Source: an uncultured Verrucomicrobiota bacterium (lineage in GTDB: Bacteria; Verrucomicrobiota; Verrucomicrobiia; Verrucomicrobiales; Verrucomicrobiaceae). From it: 64,000 nt of DNA. Under the pieces are notes generated by a model. The model was not told the origin of the DNA, searched no databases, and saw only the letters and a list, made by a program, of their open reading frames with translations. The position numbers were made by a program, and so were the translations under genes. The stretch is taken from contig CAILZI010000083.1 in assembly GCA_903838675.1 (NCBI GenBank), forward strand, positions 1-64,000, given 5' to 3'. Below, piece by piece: positions 26,306 through 36,009 of this stretch (positions are counted from its first letter, which is position 1; each line of letters opens with the position of its first letter).

Positions 26306-27733
26306 TCAAGCCATGATCTCCTTCGCCACGTTGCCATAAACGTCCGTGAGACGGAAATCTCGGCCAGCATAACGGAAGGTAAGCCGTTCGTGATCAAGGC
26401 CCAGCAGTGCCAGCACCGTCGCGTGCCAGTCGTGGATGTGCATCTTGTTGTGCACCGCCTCGTAGCCGTATTCGTCCGTCATCCCGTAATTAATACCGCC
26501 CTTCACCCCGCCGCCAGCCATCCACATGGAGAAGCCTTTGTTATTATGATCGCGCCCGTCTTCGCCCTGGCTGTGCGGTGTACGACCAAATTCACCACCC
26601 CAGATGATCAGCGTGTCCTTCAGCAGCCCACGTTGCTTCAGATCGGTGAGCAGACCGGCGATGGGCTTGTCGATCGCCCCGGTGTTGCGCTCCAGTGCAG
26701 CCTTCAGATTGAAGTGCTGGTCCCAGTTGCCATTTGTAAGCTCGATGAAGCGTACGCCAGCCTCCACAAACTTGCGCGCCATCAGGCACTGCCTGCCAAA
26801 CGTGTCGGTCTCCTGCTCGTCGATGCCATACAGCGCCTTCGTGGCCGCCGTTTCCTTGCTTAGATCCATCACCTTGGGCACCTCGGCCTGCATGCGGAAT
26901 GCCAGCTCATACGACTCGATCACGCCTTCCACTTCAGGGCTGACTCCGCCGTCCTGCTGCATGCGCGATTTGTTGAGTGCCTGCACAAGATCGAGCTGAG
27001 TGCGCTGCTCAGCGGTCGTGTAGCGGTTGTTTTTGATGTTCGCCACCGTGGCCTGTTCCGCGCTGCCCCCGAAACGCCTTACGGCACCACCACCCGGGAA
27101 ACCGTTGCCACCGATCTTGGTGCCTTGATAAATAGCAGGCAGGAACGCGCTGCCATACGTCCTTGTCGCATTGCCGGGTGGATTGACGGTGATGAACCCA
27201 GGCAGGTTTTCATTCATCGTGCCAAGACCATACAAGGCCCATGATCCCAATGACGGGCGCACAAACTGCGTTGTGCCGGTGTGGAGCTGGGAAAACGCCT
27301 GCGGATGCGCCGGCAGATCCGTGGACATCGAGTTTAGGATGCACAGCTCATCCGCATGCTTGCCCATATTGGGAAACAGCTCCGAAATGTACAACCCGCT
27401 CTTGCCCTGCCGGTTGAACTTCCAAGGCGAAGCCATCAGCTTCGCCGTGCCATAGCGTCCTGCTGCCGAAGGCGCATTTTTACCCCCGTCAGCGATCAGC
27501 TTCGGTTTGTAGTCAAACGTATCGACATGAGACGGCGCGCCCTGCATGCAGAGAAAGATCACATGTTTGGCGCGTGCCGCGAAATGAGGGGCCTTCGGCG
27601 CCAGCGGTCCCGTGGCAGCCTGCGGATTGGCACGCAGCGCCTGCTGCTGAGCCAGTGCGGCAAAGGCCAGGTAGCCGAAGCCGTTGGAGCCGGTCTTCAA
27701 AAACTCGCGCCGGGAGAAGAGGTTCGTGTTCAT
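26306..27733 (-). CDS. DUF1501 family secreted protein (Tat signal)
   Basis: The 475 aa protein begins with a twin-arginine export signal, NLFSRREFLKTGSNGFG. It then follows the DUF1501 pattern: HVIFLCMQGAPSHVDTFDYK, ELFPNMGKHADELCILNSM, HTGTTQFVRPSLGSW, GVRFIELTNGNWDQH and IIWGGEFGRTPHSQGEDGRDH. These motifs belong to the alkaline-phosphatase/sulfatase-like fold. The catalytic role is not established for the family. It stands 15 bp after the cytochrome/DUF1549/DUF1553 gene and is surely co-transcribed with it, the standard pairing in this phylum. Confidence 0.93.
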   Translation of the reverse strand: MNTNLFSRREFLKTGSNGFGYLAFAALAQQQALRANPQAATGPLAPKAPHFAARAKHVIFLCMQGAPSHVDTFDYKPKLIADGGKNAPSAAGRYGTAKLMASPWKFNRQGKSGLYISELFPNMGKHADELCILNSMSTDLPAHPQAFSQLHTGTTQFVRPSLGSWALYGLGTMNENLPGFITVNPPGNATRTYGSAFLPAIYQGTKIGGNGFPGGGAVRRFGGSAEQATVANIKNNRYTTAEQRTQLDLVQALNKSRMQQDGGVSPEVEGVIESYELAFRMQAEVPKVMDLSKETAATKALYGIDEQETDTFGRQCLMARKFVEAGVRFIELTNGNWDQHFNLKAALERNTGAIDKPIAGLLTDLKQRGLLKDTLIIWGGEFGRTPHSQGEDGRDHNNKGFSMWMAGGGVKGGINYGMTDEYGYEAVHNKMHIHDWHATVLALLGLDHERLTFRYAGRDFRLTDVYGNVAKEIMA

Positions 27734-27748
27734 GATGTGGGAGGTGCT

Positions 27749-30271
27749 TTAATTGAGGTAACGAAACTCGGCGCTCGCGATCAAGCTCTGGCAGAAAGCG
27801 GACAACGCGGCAAATTCAGCCTGCTCCTTCGCCTCCTTGCTGTTGCCGCCATCCTTGGCAATCTGCTGCGGAAAGCGCATCCAGAAATTGCTGATGGCAG
27901 CCTTTTCCTGCGCCGTGGGTTCACGCCCAAACGCAATCTCGTAGGCGTAGCTCAGTCGTTCGGCGGAATTGCCCGGATGTTTGGCGATTCGAGCCGCAAA
28001 CGCATCCGCCGCATTCTGCGCCTGCGGATTGTTCATCAGATAGAGGCTCTGGGATGGCACATTGGTCGTGTCCCGGTCCCCATTGACCAGGCTTGCGTCT
28101 GGATAATCGAAGACCGAGAGCATTTCAGGTATCTGATCCCGAATGATTGGAATGAAGATCGAACGCTGGGTGTAGGCCTTGCTCGTCAGATCGCCACGAA
28201 AAATCGAAATCAGGCCCTGCCGCCCTTCACCAGCTCGGGCCACGGGAGATCCATCCACTGGATACAGATTCAGAGTGCCCCCCACCGCGAGCATCGCATC
28301 ACGGATCGCCTCCGCCTCCAGCCGGCGCTGGTTCATGCGCCAGTGCCACTTGTTGTCCGGATCGACGGCATAATTCGCCGCATCGTAGCCTGATCCCATC
28401 TGGTAGGCATGGCTCATCATGATTTCACGGATCAGCTTCTTCACCGACCAGCCCTTCTCCATGAAGGTGACCGCCAGATAATCCAGCAGCTCAGGGTGGG
28501 AGGGCTTCTGGCCCATCGCACCAAAGTTGTCCGGAGTCGGCACAATGCCGCTGCCCATCAGCTTCAACCACACACGATTGGCCATCACCCGCGCCGTCAG
28601 TGGATTGTCCTTCGAGGCGATCCAGTAGGCCAGGTCCAGCCTGCCACTGCCGCTTTCCGGGCTGATGTTCAGCGGCTCGCCTTTCGCGCAAAGCACTTCC
28701 ACCAGCCCACGTGGCACCACTTCTCCCGGCTGCTTGAGGTCGCCACGGATGAGGATCGGGCTGTTGGCCGGGGTGGCGCGGTCGAGCATTCCCATCGCCA
28801 GGGTGCGCGGCGTTCCATCCTCATAGAACAGATCCACGTCCGCCTTCACCTCCTCTGCACGATCACGCGCACCGCGTACGCGCAGGAAAGCCCCTGCCCC
28901 AGCCTTCGCCCGGTCCTGCTGACGCATGGCAAAAACCTCTTTCTGCGCCTCGTCGACGGCAGATTTCGCCCTGGCATAGTTGCCCTTGAGTTCAGCCACT
29001 TCAGCCGTCGAAATTTTAGCCAGGGCAGCCGTCTGCCCGGCGGTTCGATCCAGTTCGATCAATCCTGCGGTGTTGTTGTTCTGCAGCTGCTCATACGTGC
29101 CAAACAAGGTCTCACTGCTCAGGAAGATGCCCGCCAGCGCGTAGTAGTCACGCTGTGTCACCGGATCGAACTTGTGATCATGGCAGCGCGCACAGGCCAG
29201 TGTCAGGCCCAGCATCGACTGCGACATGGCATCGATCTGCTCATCGACCACATCCATCGAGAACTGGCGGCGGTCGCGGTTGTTGTGTCCTTTGGGGCCA
29301 ATCGCCAGAAAACCTGTGGCCACGATCTTGTTCGCCTGATCGCGTTTGCCATCAAACTTCAGCAGATCACCAGCGATCTGCTCCTTGAGAAACTGGTCAT
29401 ACGGCTTGTCCTTTTTGAAAGACTCGATGACGTAGTCGCGGTAGCGCCAGGCATGCGGGTAGAGCACGTTCACCTCCTTGCCGCTGCTTTCCGCATAGCG
29501 CGCCACATCCAGCCAGTGCCGCGCCCAGCGTTCGCCATAGCGTTCGGAATCGAGATACATGTCGATGACGCGCCTGACGGCATTCGGCGATTGATCCGCG
29601 ACAAACGTCTTCACTTCATCCGGCGTCGGCGGCAGTCCCGTCAGATCAAACGCGATGCGGCGGATCAGGGTGGGCCGGTCCGCATCACGCATGGGATGCA
29701 GCCCGTTGGCCTCGATGCCTGCCAGCACGAACTGGTCGATCTCCGTCTTCGCCCAGCCCGCCGTTTTCACCGTCGGTGGCGCATGTTTCACCGGCTTTTG
29801 AAATGCCCAGTGCTTGCGCCCTTCATTCATGTCGATCACCCGCTTGCCACCGCTGGCATTCACCACCTTGTTTTCACGTGGATCCGGCGCCCCCATCTCA
29901 ATCCACTTCTTGAAGTTCGCGATCACCTCGTCCGGCAGCTTCTGCTTGGGCGGCATCTGCATGTCCTCGTTCTTCCAGGTCATCGCCTCATACACGCTGC
30001 TCCTGGCGATGTTGCCAGGCGTCACCCCAGGATGGCCCGACTCCCCGCCCAGCAGCGTCGCCTGCTTGGTATCCAGCGTGAGCCCGCCTTTGACCTTGGA
30101 CGATTCTGCCGAGTGGCACTTGTAGCACGTCTGCACCAGCACCGGCCGGATGTTCTTCTCAAAGAACTGAAGTTGATCCGGCACCAGGCCCGCATGCGCC
30201 GCCTCGGCGCCATCAGCGGCACGCAGGGCAGCCGTAGCCAGCAGCATCAACGATAAGGTCAGAGTCTTCAT
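27749..30271 (-). CDS. Secreted PSCyt1-DUF1549-DUF1553 protein
   Basis: A signal peptide (MKTLTLSLMLLATAALRAAD) is followed by a planctomycete-type cytochrome C domain with the haem site CYKCHSAES near residue 47. DUF1549 comes next (IDQFVLAGIEANG, RRIAFDLTGLPPTPDEVKTF and RWARHWLDVARYAESSG) with a second CxxCH, CARCHDHKFDP, near 360. DUF1553 lies in the C-terminal third (YWIASKDNPLTARVMANRVW). The start at MKTLTL is chosen since the longer reading upstream overlaps the divergent esterase leader and lacks a signal at its front. Such proteins are thought to act in the periplasm, often beside polysaccharide-degrading genes. Their exact reaction is unknown. Confidence 0.92.
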   Translation of the reverse strand: MKTLTLSLMLLATAALRAADGAEAAHAGLVPDQLQFFEKNIRPVLVQTCYKCHSAESSKVKGGLTLDTKQATLLGGESGHPGVTPGNIARSSVYEAMTWKNEDMQMPPKQKLPDEVIANFKKWIEMGAPDPRENKVVNASGGKRVIDMNEGRKHWAFQKPVKHAPPTVKTAGWAKTEIDQFVLAGIEANGLHPMRDADRPTLIRRIAFDLTGLPPTPDEVKTFVADQSPNAVRRVIDMYLDSERYGERWARHWLDVARYAESSGKEVNVLYPHAWRYRDYVIESFKKDKPYDQFLKEQIAGDLLKFDGKRDQANKIVATGFLAIGPKGHNNRDRRQFSMDVVDEQIDAMSQSMLGLTLACARCHDHKFDPVTQRDYYALAGIFLSSETLFGTYEQLQNNNTAGLIELDRTAGQTAALAKISTAEVAELKGNYARAKSAVDEAQKEVFAMRQQDRAKAGAGAFLRVRGARDRAEEVKADVDLFYEDGTPRTLAMGMLDRATPANSPILIRGDLKQPGEVVPRGLVEVLCAKGEPLNISPESGSGRLDLAYWIASKDNPLTARVMANRVWLKLMGSGIVPTPDNFGAMGQKPSHPELLDYLAVTFMEKGWSVKKLIREIMMSHAYQMGSGYDAANYAVDPDNKWHWRMNQRRLEAEAIRDAMLAVGGTLNLYPVDGSPVARAGEGRQGLISIFRGDLTSKAYTQRSIFIPIIRDQIPEMLSVFDYPDASLVNGDRDTTNVPSQSLYLMNNPQAQNAADAFAARIAKHPGNSAERLSYAYEIAFGREPTAQEKAAISNFWMRFPQQIAKDGGNSKEAKEQAEFAALSAFCQSLIASAEFRYLN

Positions 30272-30389
30272 GGGAGGTTGGCAGCGAGTAAAAACATGCA
30301 ACACCCCACCGAAAAAAAGGTTTCTAGAAATGCCCTCGAAAGGTCCGGTAACATCCATGTTGCCCCGCATCCTCACCACGTCTTCGTTC

Positions 30390-31268
30390 ATGCCTATGCG
30401 CCAGCTCATCGCTTCCCTGTTGCTCGTCTCTTCCATCCACGCGGCGGAACTCGTGGTTCCAGACAATGTCACCTTCACCCGCGACATCGAATTTTCCAAT
30501 CCCGACAACCAGCATCTGCAAGTGAATCTCGCCCAGCCTAAAGAGGGCCAGAGGCCCTTCCCCGCCGTGGTCTGCATCCATGGCGGCGGCTTCCGCGCGG
30601 GCAAACGCGAGGGGTATGACAAGCTGCTGCTCACCCTCGCCCAGCATGGCTACGTGGCCATCACCGTCACCTACCGGCTGGCACCGGCCTACCAGTTTCC
30701 CGCAGCCGTGCATGACTGCAAAGCTGCAGTGCGCTGGCTGCGCGCGAATGCCGCCAAGTATCACGTGGACCCCGCACGCATCGGTGCCATGGGCGGCTCT
30801 GCCGGTGGCCATCTGGCACAGTTCCTCGGCGTCACCGCCGGCGTCCCGCAGTTCGAAGGCGAAGGAAACCTGGATCAAAGCAGCGCCGTGAGCTGTGTGG
30901 TTAATTTCTACGGCCCCAGCGATTTCACCAAGAGCTACGACAAGAGCGTGGACGCCAAGGAGGTGCTGCCGCTCTTCCTCGGCGGCGATCTCAGCACCAA
31001 GCGCAAGGAGCACATCATCGCCAGCCCCTTGTACTGGATGACGCCAAATGCCGCCCCCACCCTTTGCCTGCATGGCACCGCCGATGAATACGTGGCCTTT
31101 GAGCAGGCCACGTGGATCGTGGACAAACTCAAGGCCGCCACCGTGGAGGCCGAGCTCGTCGGCTTTGAAGGCGCTGGCCACGGCCTGAAAGGCGTGCCTC
31201 CTGAAAAGACCGAGCAGCTCATGCTGGCCTTTTTCGACCGCCATCTCAAGCCAGCATCAACCCCCTAG
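30390..31268 (+). CDS. Secreted alpha/beta-hydrolase (esterase/lipase family)
   Basis: A signal peptide (MRQLIASLLLVSSIHAAE) leads into a hormone-sensitive-lipase-like hydrolase. The oxyanion motif is CIHGGGFRAGK, the nucleophile elbow GAMGGSAGGHLAQF, the acid HGTADEYV and the histidine EGAGHGLKG. All members of the catalytic triad are present. YRLAPAYQFPAAVHDCKAAV is the segment usual for this family. The substrate is likely a small or carbohydrate-linked ester, given the export signal and the neighbouring PSCyt1 gene, but this is inference. The start may also be the MRQL six bases further on. Confidence 0.88.
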   Translation: MPMRQLIASLLLVSSIHAAELVVPDNVTFTRDIEFSNPDNQHLQVNLAQPKEGQRPFPAVVCIHGGGFRAGKREGYDKLLLTLAQHGYVAITVTYRLAPAYQFPAAVHDCKAAVRWLRANAAKYHVDPARIGAMGGSAGGHLAQFLGVTAGVPQFEGEGNLDQSSAVSCVVNFYGPSDFTKSYDKSVDAKEVLPLFLGGDLSTKRKEHIIASPLYWMTPNAAPTLCLHGTADEYVAFEQATWIVDKLKAATVEAELVGFEGAGHGLKGVPPEKTEQLMLAFFDRHLKPASTP

Positions 31269-31385
31269 GTGCACGTTGATTGAATGCACCGTGATCGGAT
31301 TAACCATAAAAGCTCGCACCTTTCCAAGCAACCAGCCAAATTAAGACCGATTTTAGCGGGTTCATTTTTTACTCACCACCGACCC

Positions 31386-33230
31386 ATGAAGCAGCAGGCA
31401 AAAATGAACGGCAACCAAAACTCCCTGTGCATTTTAAACTGCATCACTGGAGAACGTGCCCGATTTGACGGCGGAACCTTTGTGATAGGCGCAGGGGAGC
31501 AGTCCGACATGCAGTTGAACTCCCCCCATTGTCCCAAGGTGCTTTGCAAGGTGGTGAAAAGCGGTGACGCCATGGAATTTCAGTTCAGCCGCCCGGTGCA
31601 CATCAATGGCACCGAGGCGACCTTCTTCAGATCCATGCCCGGAGAAGAGCACACAGTGGCAGGAGCCGGGTTCCTGCTGGCCTTTAAATACAGCTCGCAG
31701 GCGAACACCTGGATGGACTTGGGGAATGACAACTCATGGTATATTTTCAACTGTGAACAGCAGGACTGGAGCGGCCCGTTTGGACCTGAGTTTTTGAAAA
31801 CCTCGCTGGGCCAGTTTTCCAGCAACGCGCGCAAGCGTTTGGTTTTAATCCCAAACGGAATGGAACAAATGGGCTTTTATGTGGATGACGCCATGGAGAT
31901 CCTCAACATCCCGCCCCCCATGAACCCACCGGCGGAAAAAGCCGCCTGGTTTGATCGTTACAATTCCTCTCCCCATGAAAACTCCGGACCGGCACCGGAA
32001 CCTGAGATTGCAGACGCGGAGGTGAACGTTGAATACGGTGAATTCACCTGCCCGATCTGCTGGTTCAAATTTGACCGCGGCGATGCCATGAACGTCGCGG
32101 TGCACAACAGTTTGCGTGGTGATCCCCTGCTCGGTGACGAGGCCATGCAGCGCTTCCATGCCACGCGGTTCAATGACCGTGGCCAGGCTCTGGATGCGAT
32201 GGGTTTGTCCACTTCCGACCTCGCCTGCCCGCATTGCCGTCGCAAGCTGCCCCCGGGATTTCTCGACCTGCCCCATCATATCTTCTCCATCGTCGGCGCC
32301 CCGTCCTCAGGAAAATCGTACTACCTGAGCGTGCTGATCAAAATTCTGCAGAACACCTTGTTTCAGAATTTTGGCATCACGTTCCGGGATTCCGACCCCT
32401 CTGAGAACGTCATCCTCACCCAGATGAAGACGCAGTTGTTTTCCTCTTCGTCACCGGAGGATGCCTTTCTGGCCAAAACCGACCTTGAAGGGGCGCTCTA
32501 TGAGTCCCTGCCGCGCCAGGGGCGCAAAGTGCGCCTGCCGAAACCTTTCATCTTCAAACTCTCCCATCCTGCCAAATCTGACAATGGCTTCTCCATGGTC
32601 TTTTACGACAATGCGGGCGAGCATTTCGAACCCACCCGCAACAGTGCCGACTCGCCGGGAGCCCAGCACATCGCGGTGGCTTCCGGCATCTTCTTTCTCT
32701 TTGATCCCCTGCACAACACCGAGTTCCGCGCCATGATGAAGGGGGTGACGGATCCGCAGATCAAAACCCACCGCACGGACCAGCAGGACGTCATCCTCGC
32801 GGAGACAGAAGTCCGCATCAAAAGCCTGCTCGGGCTGGACTCACGGCAGCGCGTCTCCACACCGCTGGCGGTGATGGTGGGCAAGTATGACACCTGGGCC
32901 TCCTTGCTGGGTGACACGCCGCTGCTGCCCGCCATTCAGGACGGCTGCGTCAGGCTCGACCACATCAAGGCGAACTCCACCCGGGTGCGCGATCTCATGG
33001 TGCGCATCTGCCCGTCCATCGTGGCCAACGCCGAAGCCATCTCCTCCAATGTGAGCTATTTCGCAGTCAGCCCGCTGGGCTGCTCTCCCGTGGAATTCCT
33101 GGACCGGGACGGCACACCCCGCATCGGCCCTGATCCGAAACAACTCAATCCCCGGCATGTGGAGGCTCCCACCCTTTGGGTGCTGGCGCAGACCACGCCC
33201 GACATGATTCCGTCCACCTCCGCGACCTGA
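31386..33230 (+). CDS. FHA-like / zinc-ribbon / TRAFAC-type GTPase protein
   Basis: This is the first gene of the seven-gene system. The 614 aa protein has four visible parts. The N-terminal 110 residues have an FHA-like beta pattern (GGTFVIGAGEQSDMQLNS). A GYF-like segment with WYIFNCEQQDWSGPFG follows near 116. Two CxxC pairs (TCPICWF near 222, ACPHCRR near 280) form a zinc ribbon. Last comes a GTPase domain with P-loop GAPSSGKS (about 304), Walker B-like FYDNAGE (about 406) and GKYDTW (about 498) in the place of NKxD. It is related, by pattern, to the GTPases found with GAP1 proteins in bacterial conflict systems. It is probably cytoplasmic. ATG 31386 is chosen on coding character; ATG 31404 is also possible. 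Confidence 0.75.
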   Translation: MKQQAKMNGNQNSLCILNCITGERARFDGGTFVIGAGEQSDMQLNSPHCPKVLCKVVKSGDAMEFQFSRPVHINGTEATFFRSMPGEEHTVAGAGFLLAFKYSSQANTWMDLGNDNSWYIFNCEQQDWSGPFGPEFLKTSLGQFSSNARKRLVLIPNGMEQMGFYVDDAMEILNIPPPMNPPAEKAAWFDRYNSSPHENSGPAPEPEIADAEVNVEYGEFTCPICWFKFDRGDAMNVAVHNSLRGDPLLGDEAMQRFHATRFNDRGQALDAMGLSTSDLACPHCRRKLPPGFLDLPHHIFSIVGAPSSGKSYYLSVLIKILQNTLFQNFGITFRDSDPSENVILTQMKTQLFSSSSPEDAFLAKTDLEGALYESLPRQGRKVRLPKPFIFKLSHPAKSDNGFSMVFYDNAGEHFEPTRNSADSPGAQHIAVASGIFFLFDPLHNTEFRAMMKGVTDPQIKTHRTDQQDVILAETEVRIKSLLGLDSRQRVSTPLAVMVGKYDTWASLLGDTPLLPAIQDGCVRLDHIKANSTRVRDLMVRICPSIVANAEAISSNVSYFAVSPLGCSPVEFLDRDGTPRIGPDPKQLNPRHVEAPTLWVLAQTTPDMIPSTSAT

Positions 33231-33234
33231 TCCC

Positions 33235-36009
33235 ATGGCCTGGCAGCTCATTTACACAAGCGCCCCGCGTCTGCTCGAAGCAGGCCGCACAGGATTCGGC
33301 ACCGTGGCCAGACACCGTGCCGTAAGCGGCATGCTCGCATCCTCCGTGGAGCGATTCAGCCAGTTTGCCCGTCTGCCAGGCCATGATCCCCGGCGTATCG
33401 TTCATGCCCACCGCATCCTGACCGTGGGTTCGGGCACCTTTCATATCCTGAGCTGTCTGCAGGACGCTGGTTCGGACTACACCGGACGCACCAACCACAT
33501 CGCTCATCACCTGATCGCCGAACCCCGGGAAATTCGCGCCCTCACCACCATAGGACTGACGCCGGCGGATGTCCTTCTCAGCATGAAGTGGCGCACCTCA
33601 TGGAGTGAAGGCCCGCGTTTTCTTGACTCCGCCGAGGAGGTGGATCTGTCGTCTTTCACCGCTTCGGCCTCTCATGCCTGGGGCCTTGTCACCGGCAATC
33701 CCGCCTCCGCCGGCATCCTGTGGTCCCGTGAAGCTCTGAAGGGCTGCTATCTCATCACACCTTCTGGTATCGGCACCCTGGACCTTTTCAGGGAGTCTAT
33801 GCTGCTGGAGCCGGGACAGGCATGGCAGACCCGCTTCACCACCTGCATGGAGCCGAATGACGATGTGGCAGACTTCCGCTGGGTGGCGCTTTCGTCCTCT
33901 TCCCCACTGCGCGGACAGGTGGAGACATCCAGTCGGCTCGTTCTCGATCTCACCCACCCTGCCACCCTGCCCGAACCACCGCCACGGGAAATCCCTCCTC
34001 CTGTCCTGGAGACTTTGAGCAAGGCTGCAGCGGCGCCTGAACTCCTCACTCCAGCATCGGCCCATGAAGCCGTGCGTCCATCTGCTGCCGCGCCTGCTAC
34101 GGTCAGCCCCATGGGCGGCTGGTCACCCGAGCCGCGCCAGAGAGCGCCGAAATCAGGCAGAAGTTATGTTGGCATCTCGCTTGTTATTGCCGGCGTGCTC
34201 ATCCTTGCCGTTGTGGGAGGACTGCTGCGGCAGGACAACCTGCTCAAAGAGCAGGACCAGGCACGCAACGCCTATGAAGCGGCCATCGCCAAAACTTGGA
34301 AAGACTACAATCTCATCCTCGACGACACCCACAAGTTTCTCGAAGACCAGCCCAACCTCGTTGATGGCAGGGATTTGCTGAAGTCTCATGAAGTTTTTTT
34401 CCACAGCATGCGGCAGCTGCTTGGCCACCCAGAAGCGCATGCGCAGCTTACACTGCCGACGGACAATAAAGATGATCTCAGAGATCTGAAGAAACTGCTG
34501 GAAGAATGGGCCGAGCTCCATGCAAACCCATGGGCGAAGCTTCAAACCAGCCGGGAAAAGAATGCTGCGTTGGAAATTTATGGGGCTTATCGCCAATGGC
34601 AGGAGGCGTGCGCCATCAAATGGAAGCAGCTGACCAAGCACCTTAGTCTGAAAGACACCCCACCTCCCGGAGATAAAGTGATTCAGGCACTGAAGGCCAG
34701 AGCCAAGGATGCACTGCGGCAGACGGAGCCTGCGCGAGGCACCCTCTCGAACTGGGCACAGTTGTTTGAGCTCCCCGGGAATCAGAAGAGCAACATAGAC
34801 CCCGAGGTTCAGCACTGGCTGACACTCTGGGTGAAGCTGGATGATGCCAATGACAAGTCCTACGCCATAGCTCAAACAGCGTCCGCCAACAGCTCCCTGC
34901 CTGAATGGCTGCGCGCAAAAGCTGCGGTCCTGATGGAAAAGCAGACCCAGGAAAAGGAACGCCAGATGGCGGCTAAAAACAAGCAGGCCGGTGATCAACA
35001 CACCAAAGAAGTTCAAAAAAAACTGGCCGCGATTGCGGATGCGGATGCCATCACAGCTGTGAATCCCATCTACATTTACCTGCTCCAGCCCAACGAAGAT
35101 CCGGCGGGCAAAATCACCGGATTGCAGGTGACTGCCGACATGCAGCTTTACGTCGGCACCGCGGGGGAGTTGCATCCGCGCCCGGGTGCGAAGGCAGAGC
35201 CCCCAGCAGGCGCATTGAAGAAGTGGGCGGCGGCCAGCTCGGATGACAACTCCAATCTCAAGTTTGGCCCCAGCATCATGGCGACACTGACCAAAATGGT
35301 TCAGTTTTCCAATGACGGCACCCTGACTGCCATCCCTGAGGACTACCGCAAATCACCTGACGGCGTCAGGCTCGTGGCACGCAGCAAGGACGGAGTGCAC
35401 GTGCTGTTTGATCTGCGGCTCATCCCCATCAGCCGCGCCGCCACAAATCCCATCATCATGATGCACATTGATGCCACGGTGGACAACGCGGACACCGTGA
35501 CGCTGAGTCTGCCTGCGGGCTTCCTGGGCCGCCTGCACCTCGTGGAACAGAAGGATCTCGTCTATGCGCTGCGGCGTGACGGCTCCCCCACCGAGCAGAA
35601 GTATTTCGCGCTGACAGCCACAGGAGATTCTGCCTTCCATGTCATGCCTCCACAAACAAACATGACCCCGGATCTGAAAGCGCAGAAAATCAGGCAGCAG
35701 ATCGGCGAACTCGAAGCGGGAATTCTGAAAGACGACAGCGACCTCGCTGCGATTGAGAGCAGCAAGCTGTCAGCCATTCAAAAGGAAGCCAGAAAAGACA
35801 CCTACACGAAGGGTAGAAATGAAAAGGACTTGAAGATCCAAACCCTGCAGGCCCAGCTCCAAGGTCTCGGAGGAGCGGCGCCCATGCCCTTTGTTCTCAT
35901 GCCGGGCACCCACACATTGCTGCTGGAACTGCCGAACAAAATCGAGCTTTGCCGACTGAATGTAATCCCGGCCGACAGCCCCTCTCAATCCAAGCCCCCC
36001 CATCCGTGA
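33235..36009 (+). CDS. GAP1-type GTPase-associated membrane protein
   Basis: The N-terminal 250 residues fit the GTPase-associated protein 1 N-terminal domain as I know it: MAWQLIYTSAPRLLEAGRTG, GFGTVARHRAVSGML, FSQFARLP and GRTNHIAHHLIAEP. A Pro/Ala-rich linker and one membrane helix (about 311-330, GISLVIAGVLILAVVGGLL) follow. The rest, about 590 residues, is extracytoplasmic by topology, with helical and coiled-coil stretches and a short beta-rich end. It starts 4 bp after the GTPase gene and overlaps the next gene by 4 bp, so partnership with the GTPase is strongly suggested. In the known systems GAP1 is thought to work with the GTPase; its precise role is not proven. Confidence 0.78.
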   Translation: MAWQLIYTSAPRLLEAGRTGFGTVARHRAVSGMLASSVERFSQFARLPGHDPRRIVHAHRILTVGSGTFHILSCLQDAGSDYTGRTNHIAHHLIAEPREIRALTTIGLTPADVLLSMKWRTSWSEGPRFLDSAEEVDLSSFTASASHAWGLVTGNPASAGILWSREALKGCYLITPSGIGTLDLFRESMLLEPGQAWQTRFTTCMEPNDDVADFRWVALSSSSPLRGQVETSSRLVLDLTHPATLPEPPPREIPPPVLETLSKAAAAPELLTPASAHEAVRPSAAAPATVSPMGGWSPEPRQRAPKSGRSYVGISLVIAGVLILAVVGGLLRQDNLLKEQDQARNAYEAAIAKTWKDYNLILDDTHKFLEDQPNLVDGRDLLKSHEVFFHSMRQLLGHPEAHAQLTLPTDNKDDLRDLKKLLEEWAELHANPWAKLQTSREKNAALEIYGAYRQWQEACAIKWKQLTKHLSLKDTPPPGDKVIQALKARAKDALRQTEPARGTLSNWAQLFELPGNQKSNIDPEVQHWLTLWVKLDDANDKSYAIAQTASANSSLPEWLRAKAAVLMEKQTQEKERQMAAKNKQAGDQHTKEVQKKLAAIADADAITAVNPIYIYLLQPNEDPAGKITGLQVTADMQLYVGTAGELHPRPGAKAEPPAGALKKWAAASSDDNSNLKFGPSIMATLTKMVQFSNDGTLTAIPEDYRKSPDGVRLVARSKDGVHVLFDLRLIPISRAATNPIIMMHIDATVDNADTVTLSLPAGFLGRLHLVEQKDLVYALRRDGSPTEQKYFALTATGDSAFHVMPPQTNMTPDLKAQKIRQQIGELEAGILKDDSDLAAIESSKLSAIQKEARKDTYTKGRNEKDLKIQTLQAQLQGLGGAAPMPFVLMPGTHTLLLELPNKIELCRLNVIPADSPSQSKPPHP

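Noticed and set aside
28409..30256. 615-codon open reading on the plus strand opposite the PSCyt1/DUF1549/DUF1553 gene
   Set aside because: The opposite strand carries clear haem-site and DUF motifs along its whole length. The plus product is rich in Arg, His and Leu without pattern.
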